From the NCBI GenBank assembly GCA_023433655.1, contig JAEYUE010000186.1, positions 1 through 8,438 on the forward strand: a stretch of 8,438 nt of DNA. Direction: 5' to 3'. Numbering within the stretch: position 1 is the stretch's first letter; every line of letters starts with the position of its first letter. Shown here in pieces: positions 5,236 through 8,438 of this stretch. This DNA is from Pseudomonadota bacterium. Its GTDB lineage: Bacteria > Pseudomonadota > Alphaproteobacteria > Caulobacterales > Caulobacteraceae. The notes under the pieces were generated by a model. The model saw nothing but the letters and a program-made list of their open reading frames with translations. It was not told the DNA's origin and searched no databases. The position numbers were made by a program, and so were the translations under genes.

Positions 5236-6134
5236 CGCCACTCGCCACTCGCCACTCGCCACTCGCCACTCGGACCATCTCTGTCGCCGCCATCCAGACT
5301 TCCTACGGCGAGGATCTGCAGGCGAACATCGACAAGACCATCGGCTTCATCCGTGAGGCCGCTTCGAAGGGCGCGCAGGTCATCCTGCCGTCGGAGCTGT
5401 TCCAGGGGCCGTACTTCTGCGTGTCGCAGGAGGAGAAGTGGTTCGGCTCGGCCTTCCCGTGGCGCGAACATCCCTGCGTCACCGCCCTTCAGCCCGTTGC
5501 GGCAGAGCTCGGCGTGGCCATTCCGGTGTCGATCTTCGAGCGCGAGGGACACCACTATTTCAACAGTCTGGTGATGCTCGACGCCGACGGCTCGGCCATG
5601 GGCGTCTACCGCAAGAGCCACATCCCCGACGGCCCGGGCTATCAGGAGAAATACTATTTCCGGCCCGGCGACACCGGCTTCAAGGTCTGGAACACCCGCC
5701 ACGGCCGCATTGGCGTCGGTATCTGCTGGGACCAGTGGTACCCCGAGGTGGCGCGCGCCATGATGCTGCAGGGGGCCGAGGTGCTGATGTACCCGACCGC
5801 CATCGGCTCGGAACCGCACGACAGCGAACTGGACACCGCCGACCCGTGGCGGCGCGCCATGCAGGGTCACGCCGTCTCCAACGTCGTGCCCGTGGTCGGG
5901 GCCAACCGCATCGGCCATGAGGCCCTGTGCGGCGAGGGCCAGACCTTCTACGGCTCGTCCTTCATCGCCGACCATCGCGGGGACCTGGTCGAGAGCTTCG
6001 GCCGCACGGACGAGGGCGTGCTGGTCCACCAGTTCGATCTCGACTTCCTCGACCGGCACCGCGCCGCCTGGGGCTTCTTCCGCGACCGCCGCACCGACCT
6101 CTACGCCGCGATCAGCGGGCCTCGCCCGGCATAG
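5232..6134 (+). CDS. aguB: N-carbamoylputrescine amidase
   Basis: The 300-residue nitrilase-superfamily enzyme hydrolyses N-carbamoylputrescine to putrescine, CO2 and ammonia, completing the pathway begun by AguA. The catalytic triad is visible: Glu55 in ILPSELFQG, Lys128 in YRKSHIPDGPGYQEKYYF and Cys165 in GICWDQWYPE. Substrate-class motifs such as MYPTAIGSEP and DPWRRAMQGHA also fit AguB. ATG 5232 follows GGAGGAG by eight bases and overlaps the preceding TGA. The open frame continues upstream to about 5031, but that part is a shadow of the four-helix-bundle gene. Residues 1-14 (MTPLATRHSPLATR) are encoded by the heptamer repeats and are not part of the nitrilase fold; homology begins at TISVAAIQ. 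The fold is complete, so activity is likely retained. The 3' end overlaps the convergent gene by 23 bases, and I see no terminator between them. Confidence 0.94.
   Translation: MTPLATRHSPLATRTISVAAIQTSYGEDLQANIDKTIGFIREAASKGAQVILPSELFQGPYFCVSQEEKWFGSAFPWREHPCVTALQPVAAELGVAIPVSIFEREGHHYFNSLVMLDADGSAMGVYRKSHIPDGPGYQEKYYFRPGDTGFKVWNTRHGRIGVGICWDQWYPEVARAMMLQGAEVLMYPTAIGSEPHDSELDTADPWRRAMQGHAVSNVVPVVGANRIGHEALCGEGQTFYGSSFIADHRGDLVESFGRTDEGVLVHQFDLDFLDRHRAAWGFFRDRRTDLYAAISGPRPA
5237..5271 (+). repeat. Right heptamer array (GCCACTC) of the cassette, inside aguB
   Basis: Five perfect tandem copies of GCCACTC occupy 5237-5243, 5244-5250, 5251-5257, 5258-5264 and 5265-5271. They begin two bases after the four-helix-bundle stop codon and are translated as AguB residues 3-14 (PLATRHSPLATR). 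Seven is not a multiple of three, so gain or loss of one copy would shift the aguB frame. Confidence 0.97.
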
Positions 6135-6882
6135 GCCCAAGGGCCCGCCGCTCCGCCGCGCAGGCTGGACTGGACAGCCCTTCGACGCGGGCGGCGGCGA
6201 TCTCCGCGCGGGCGGCCTCCAGGTCGGCCCGGAAGTCCGCCGTCTCGTGCGCGGTCGCATAGACGCGCCGGCCGGCCCTGGTCCCTGCAGCGACGTCCTG
6301 GGGCCAGTTCATCCGGCACACGACCCGACTTGAGCCCAGTTCCCCGCCGATGAACCGCGCCGCCTCCGCGCGGTCTGGCGCCAGTTCGGCGAACAGCTCC
6401 CCATAGGCCGTCCCAGCGACGGCCGCGGCCGCGGGCCAGGACGGCGTGTCGCGGGTCGCCGCATCGATCCTCTGGCAGGGCTGCAGGTCGCGATCGACCG
6501 CGATCGGCCGGGATCGGGGATGAAGCTCGGCCATTCGCGAGGCCACAGCGGCGGAGTCGACCAGCAGCCGGTTCATCAGCCGCGTCAGCGCCGGTCGGGG
6601 CTTCGCCGCCAGCCGCGTCCCCAGCGCGCAGTCGAAATGCTGCGCCGCCTCGGGCGGGCGAAGCTCGGCGTGGGCGGTCGCCAGCCACCACCGATCGGAG
6701 TAGGGATACAGATCCTCCGTCCAGAGGCTCGGCGAAGGCGGAGGCGTCCCGAAGCCGTTCGCCATGGCCTCTATCGCGGCCGCATCGAGATAGCCGCTCA
6801 CCGTCGGCGAGGGCGGTGGGGCGCCCGCCGTGGCGCAGGCGGCCAGGAGGGCGCAGGCCGCCAGGGCGGCCGCCGGCCTCAC
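6112..6882 (-). CDS. Class A acid phosphatase/PAP2-like lipoprotein, catalytic residues lost
   Basis: The 256-residue protein starts at GTG 6882, overlapping the upstream TGA as GTGA. A signal peptide ends in lipobox L-A-A-C (Cys16), followed by a Pro-rich linker. The body follows the bacterial class A non-specific acid phosphatase plan: DLYPYSDRWWLATAHAEL (58-74), an R-P (125-126), SWPAAAAVAG (148-157) where SYPSGHxxxG is expected, FAELAPDRA (164-172), and SRVVCRMNWPQDVAAG (185-200) where SRxxxxxHxxxD is expected. The expected motif-1 lysine aligns with Ala118, PSGH has become PAAA, and the motif-3 nucleophilic histidine has become Asn192; Arg186 and Asp196 remain. I infer a membrane-anchored pseudo-enzyme or binding protein, not an active phosphatase. 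The frame is intact over its full length, so it looks maintained. It is co-transcribed with the lipoprotein upstream. Confidence 0.75.
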   Translation of the reverse strand: MRPAAALAACALLAACATAGAPPPSPTVSGYLDAAAIEAMANGFGTPPPSPSLWTEDLYPYSDRWWLATAHAELRPPEAAQHFDCALGTRLAAKPRPALTRLMNRLLVDSAAVASRMAELHPRSRPIAVDRDLQPCQRIDAATRDTPSWPAAAAVAGTAYGELFAELAPDRAEAARFIGGELGSSRVVCRMNWPQDVAAGTRAGRRVYATAHETADFRADLEAARAEIAAARVEGLSSPACAAERRALGPMPGEAR

Positions 6883-7388
6883 CGGCCTGACGTCCAATCC
6901 AACTGGACGTCGGTGGGACCGTCCTCGACCCGGGTGGCGATGACCTGCATCAGTTGGCCGCGACCGTCGGCTCCGTCGCCGGCCGAATAGGCCTGGGCGT
7001 CGCCACGGTCCATCGAGTTGATCGATTTCAGACCCGCCGCCTCGGCGCGCTGACGATAGAAGGCGATGACCGCCTCGGGCGTCGCCTCGGTGGTGAATTG
7101 CACGATGCCGCCCGGTCCGGCCGGGCCCTGGGCCGTGGTCGCCGGCCCCTTCAGTTCCGCCCCCGGATAGATCACGGCGAAGGCCGGGGCGTCCGGAGCG
7201 GCCGGCCGGGCCGCCGCGGGCGCCCGTGCGGCAGCCGGGCCGCGCGCGGTGTCCGTGTCGGCGGCCGGAACAGCCGCAGGCGCGGCGGCGTCTTCGGCCG
7301 GCGACGCGACTTCGGCCGGCTCCTGTTCGCTGCACCCGGCCAGAACCATGGCCGCCGCGACGGCGGCGGCCGCAAGACTGCGCTTCAT
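6879..7388 (-). CDS. Putative lipoprotein of unknown function
   Basis: The 169-residue protein has a clear lipoprotein signal, MKRSLAAAAVAAAMVLAGC, with lipobox L-A-G-C (Cys19). Residues 20-70 are a low-complexity Ala/Pro/Glu linker, probably disordered. A small globular domain follows (about 70-169) with AFAVIYPGAELKG, IVQFTTEATPEAVIAFYRQR and GQLMQVIATR. The 'YPGA ... F.T..TPE.V..FY...' pattern resembles small periplasmic domains seen in other proteobacterial lipoproteins, but I cannot name a family. ATG 7388 is supported by the signal peptide; AAGGG touches the ATG and GGGA lies about 12 bases upstream, so the ribosome site is weak. Its TGA overlaps the GTG of the next gene (GTGA), so the two lipoproteins are made together and probably act in the same compartment. 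Confidence 0.8.
   Translation of the reverse strand: MKRSLAAAAVAAAMVLAGCSEQEPAEVASPAEDAAAPAAVPAADTDTARGPAAARAPAAARPAAPDAPAFAVIYPGAELKGPATTAQGPAGPGGIVQFTTEATPEAVIAFYRQRAEAAGLKSINSMDRGDAQAYSAGDGADGRGQLMQVIATRVEDGPTDVQLDWTSGR
6889..6911 (-). other. Hairpin just before the coupled GTG start
   Basis: On the minus strand GACGTCCA (6911-6904) and TGGACGTC (6896-6889) form a perfect 8-bp stem with a seven-base loop. The stem ends six bases before the GTG at 6882 and lies within the last codons of the upstream lipoprotein gene. It could modulate translational coupling at the GTGA junction, or it may be a by-product of similar codons. Confidence 0.4.
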
Positions 7389-7441
7389 CCCTTGGGTCGT
7401 CCCTGAACTAAGACTTTTTGGTTGGCTTCACCGTGGCGCAA

Positions 7442-7478
7442 GCCTGCGGCGGCCGCAAGGCGGGTTCACGCCGCAGGC
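7442..7478 (-). repeat. Inverted repeat downstream of the acidic-protein gene
   Basis: GCCTGCGGCG (7442-7451) and CGCCGCAGGC (7469-7478) form a perfect 10-bp stem with a 17-base loop. It lies 18 bases past the minus-strand stop at 7496, so it may be a transcript-end or RNA-stabilising structure. No T-run follows it, so I do not call it an intrinsic terminator. The 107-base gap between the two minus-strand genes holds nothing else that I can support. Confidence 0.5.
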
Positions 7479-7495
7479 AGGGCGGGCGGCCCGCG

Positions 7496-7867
7496 TCAGC
7501 CGGTCGCCGCGTCGACGTCGTCGCCGGAACCCGGCTTGCCCTCCGCCGGATCGCCGGCGGGACCGGTCAGATCCTGACCGGTGTTGTTGACCGGCTCGTC
7601 CGGGTCCGTTCCGGCCGGCGGCTGCGGCGCGGCCGACTCCATGCCCTCGCTGGCGAGGGATTCGTTGATGCGGTCCTGGTCCGGATCAATCTCGGAACCG
7701 CTGGCCGCTCCGCCCTGCAGCGATCCGGCGCGGGTGTCCGAGCCCATGCCGCTGCCGGAAACGGCGTCGCTGAGGGCGTCGGGCGTCCGGCCGAGATCGG
7801 GCTTCTCGCCCATGTCCTCCGCCTCGCGGGCGTCCTCGGCCTGGTGGGATTGGTCTTGCTGCATCAT
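7496..7867 (-). CDS. Small acidic, disordered hypothetical protein
   Basis: The 123-residue protein begins MMQQDQSHQAEDAREAEDMG and is rich in Asp, Glu, Gly, Ser, Pro and Ala, with no hydrophobic core, signal peptide, membrane segment or cysteine. The start at ATG 7867 is firm: AAGGAG (7879-7874) lies six bases upstream. An in-frame extension beyond 7867 exists but lacks a comparable ribosome site. I recognise no domain. Gly/Asp-rich stretches such as GSGMGSDTRAGS and the C-terminal GDPAEGKPGSGDDVD suggest an intrinsically disordered cytoplasmic protein. Stress-related or general hydrophilic roles are possible but unsupported. It follows the DHS-like gene's terminator by about 65 bases, so it probably has its own promoter, which I cannot locate. 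Confidence 0.75.
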   Translation of the reverse strand: MMQQDQSHQAEDAREAEDMGEKPDLGRTPDALSDAVSGSGMGSDTRAGSLQGGAASGSEIDPDQDRINESLASEGMESAAPQPPAGTDPDEPVNNTGQDLTGPAGDPAEGKPGSGDDVDAATG

Positions 7868-7882
7868 GGCGCACTCCTTCAT

Positions 7883-7900
7883 CCCGCTAAGCGAAGCGGG
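7883..7900 (-). other. Hairpin next to the ribosome-binding site of the acidic-protein gene
   Basis: CCCGCT (7883-7888) and AGCGGG (7895-7900) form a 6-bp stem with a six-base loop. It ends three bases upstream of the AAGGAG site on the minus strand. It could limit ribosome access or stabilise the 5' end; the stem is short. Confidence 0.35.
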
Positions 7901-7932
7901 CGGGGAGGGGTTCCGCCATCGTCGCGCAAGCA

Positions 7933-7962
7933 AAAGGGCCGGGATTTCCATCCCGGCCCTTT
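7933..7962 (-). terminator. Intrinsic terminator after the DHS-like gene
   Basis: AAAGGGCCGGGAT (7933-7945) and ATCCCGGCCCTTT (7950-7962) form a perfect 13-bp stem with a four-base loop. On the minus strand it ends in TTTTGC, 21 bases past the DHS-like stop. Because both flanks are A/T, it could also stop transcripts coming the other way. Confidence 0.88.
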
Positions 7963-7983
7963 CGTCGCGTCCTGAAGGGGACG

Positions 7984-8438
7984 CTACTTGTCGAACAGCT
8001 TCTGCCAGCGGCGCGGCTCGCGGGCCTTCCACGCGCCGCGGTGATACGCGTCCGAGCCGATCAGCGGCACCACCGTGGTCGCTTCGGCGAAGACCATCTG
8101 CTCGTGGGTGGTCTGCACCTTGCCCCACGACGCGGCTTCCTTGAGCGTCGAGGACGAGCAGGCCCCGTCGCGCACGTCGGCGACGGTGATCTGCACGGCG
8201 TAGCGGTGCATCTCGGCTTCGACGCCGAGGATCTCGGCGCAGACGACGGTGTCCTGGGCGAAGTTCTTCGGCACGCCGCCGCCGACCATGAACAGGCCGG
8301 TGACGCCCGCCGCGATCTTGATGTCGGTCAGTTCGCGGAAGTCGGCGATGGCGTCGAGCATCATGTAGGGCTGGCCGGCGGCGGCCCGCTCCTTCTGGTG
8401 CTTGACCAGGCCGAAGCCGGCCGAGGAGTCGACGAAGG
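7984..8438 (-). CDS. Deoxyhypusine synthase-like protein, C-terminal part
   Basis: The gene is cut by the right edge of the window; 150 C-terminal residues are present, starting FVDSSAGFGL and ending QKLFDK with TAG at 7986-7984. VGGGVPKNF (about 51-59), the HRYAVQIT strand and EAASWGKVQ carry the deoxyhypusine synthase signature, including the lysine (residue 106 of the fragment) equivalent to the covalent-intermediate lysine of the eukaryotic enzyme. Bacteria lack eIF5A, so true hypusination is not its job. The family transfers aminobutyl groups using NAD, and bacterial relatives have been linked to homospermidine or guanidino-polyamine synthesis (I recall an agmatine-derived product, not certain). 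The nearby aguA-aguB agmatine pathway makes a polyamine role attractive. A strong terminator follows. The N-terminal half and start lie outside the window. Confidence 0.88.
   Translation of the reverse strand, partial: FVDSSAGFGLVKHQKERAAAGQPYMMLDAIADFRELTDIKIAAGVTGLFMVGGGVPKNFAQDTVVCAEILGVEAEMHRYAVQITVADVRDGACSSSTLKEAASWGKVQTTHEQMVFAEATTVVPLIGSDAYHRGAWKAREPRRWQKLFDK

Larger units (their letters stand above)
4842..5271 (+). mobile_element. Four-helix-bundle cassette with heptamer inverted terminal repeats
   Basis: A segment of about 430 bp between aguA and aguB is bounded by inverted arrays of one heptamer: GAGTGGC on the left (4842-4872) and GCCACTC on the right (5237-5271). The outer 31 bases of the two ends are complementary at 30 positions; only A4861 mismatches. 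Almost the whole interior is one four-helix-bundle gene. No transposase, reverse transcriptase or target-site duplication is visible, so movement would need enzymes supplied in trans or an unknown mechanism. Joining 4842 to 5274 recreates ATGA and a normal AguB start, which argues for an insertion. The interior uses A/T-ending codons in about a third of positions (hand count), roughly twice the rate in the first 60 codons of aguA, suggesting foreign origin. That it is mobile is my inference. Confidence 0.6.

Noticed and set aside
4842..5271. Diversity-generating retroelement (Avd-like protein with repeats)
   Set aside because: There is no reverse transcriptase and no template/variable repeat pair; the repeats are short heptamers, not about 100-bp templates.
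4842..5271. CRISPR array
   Set aside because: The heptamers are directly tandem with no spacers, and no cas gene is present.
6883..7335. Long in-frame extension of the PAP2-like gene to 7335
   Set aside because: It overlaps the other lipoprotein gene in a different frame, is Arg/Gly-rich without domains, and the GTG at 6882 gives a lipobox and a GTGA overlap.
7442..7478. Intrinsic terminator for the acidic-protein gene
   Set aside because: The 10-bp stem is real, but the loop is 17 bases and no T-run follows on the minus strand.
7418..8144. Plus-strand open frames opposite the small acidic protein and the DHS-like end
   Set aside because: They lack ribosome sites and domains and are shadows of minus-strand genes that have a strong Shine-Dalgarno or clear homology.

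Overview
The window is GC-rich DNA with strong G/C preference at third codon positions. It carries a TonB-dependent receptor, an OmpA-type protein, several lipoproteins and a bacterial deoxyhypusine-synthase-like gene. This fits an alphaproteobacterium of the Caulobacterales, with Brevundimonas or a close relative as my best guess. The assignment rests on overall gene content and sequence feel, not on a marker gene.

Layout, left to right. Positions 1-179 hold the 3' end of an OmpA-family gene, followed by a strong terminator. Next is msrA (348-977), a lipoprotein methionine sulfoxide reductase. A 188-base gap then carries a textbook Pho box (1044-1061, with a possible third half-site to 1072) and two small leader hairpins. 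These precede a large TonB-dependent receptor (1166-3682) that ends in a terminator. From a likely sigma-70-type promoter (3772-3800) starts the agmatine-to-putrescine operon: aguA (agmatine deiminase, 3842-4843) and aguB (N-carbamoylputrescine amidase, 5232-6134).

The most unusual object lies between aguA and aguB. It is a cassette of about 430 bp made of one four-helix-bundle (23S-IVP/S23/Avd-like) gene, bounded by inverted arrays of a heptanucleotide: GAGTGGC x4 on the left and GCCACTC x5 on the right. The cassette fits the operon at single-base precision. The gene's start overlaps the aguA stop as ATGA, and its stop overlaps the aguB start as ATGA. Its 3' end supplies a strong Shine-Dalgarno for aguB, and its right repeat is translated as the first 14 residues of AguB. 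Deleting 4843-5273 on paper restores a normal ATGA aguA-aguB junction and an AguB beginning M-T-I-S-V-A-A-I-Q. I read this as an insertion that stays translationally open. It resembles, in an mRNA, the 23S rRNA intervening sequences that carry the same gene family.

The right third is on the minus strand. A deoxyhypusine-synthase-like gene (7984-8438, cut by the window edge) ends in a strong terminator. It is followed by a small acidic, disordered protein (7496-7867), then a pair of lipoprotein genes coupled by a GTGA overlap. The first of the pair (6879-7388) is unrecognised. The second (6112-6882) resembles class A acid phosphatases/PAP2 but lacks the catalytic histidines. Its 3' end overlaps the aguB 3' end tail to tail by 23 bp.

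Two functional themes emerge. One is polyamine metabolism: AguA, AguB and the DHS-like enzyme, which may share agmatine as a substrate. The other is the cell envelope and phosphate: the Pho-box receptor, the OmpA protein, and the lipoproteins, including a pseudo-phosphatase.
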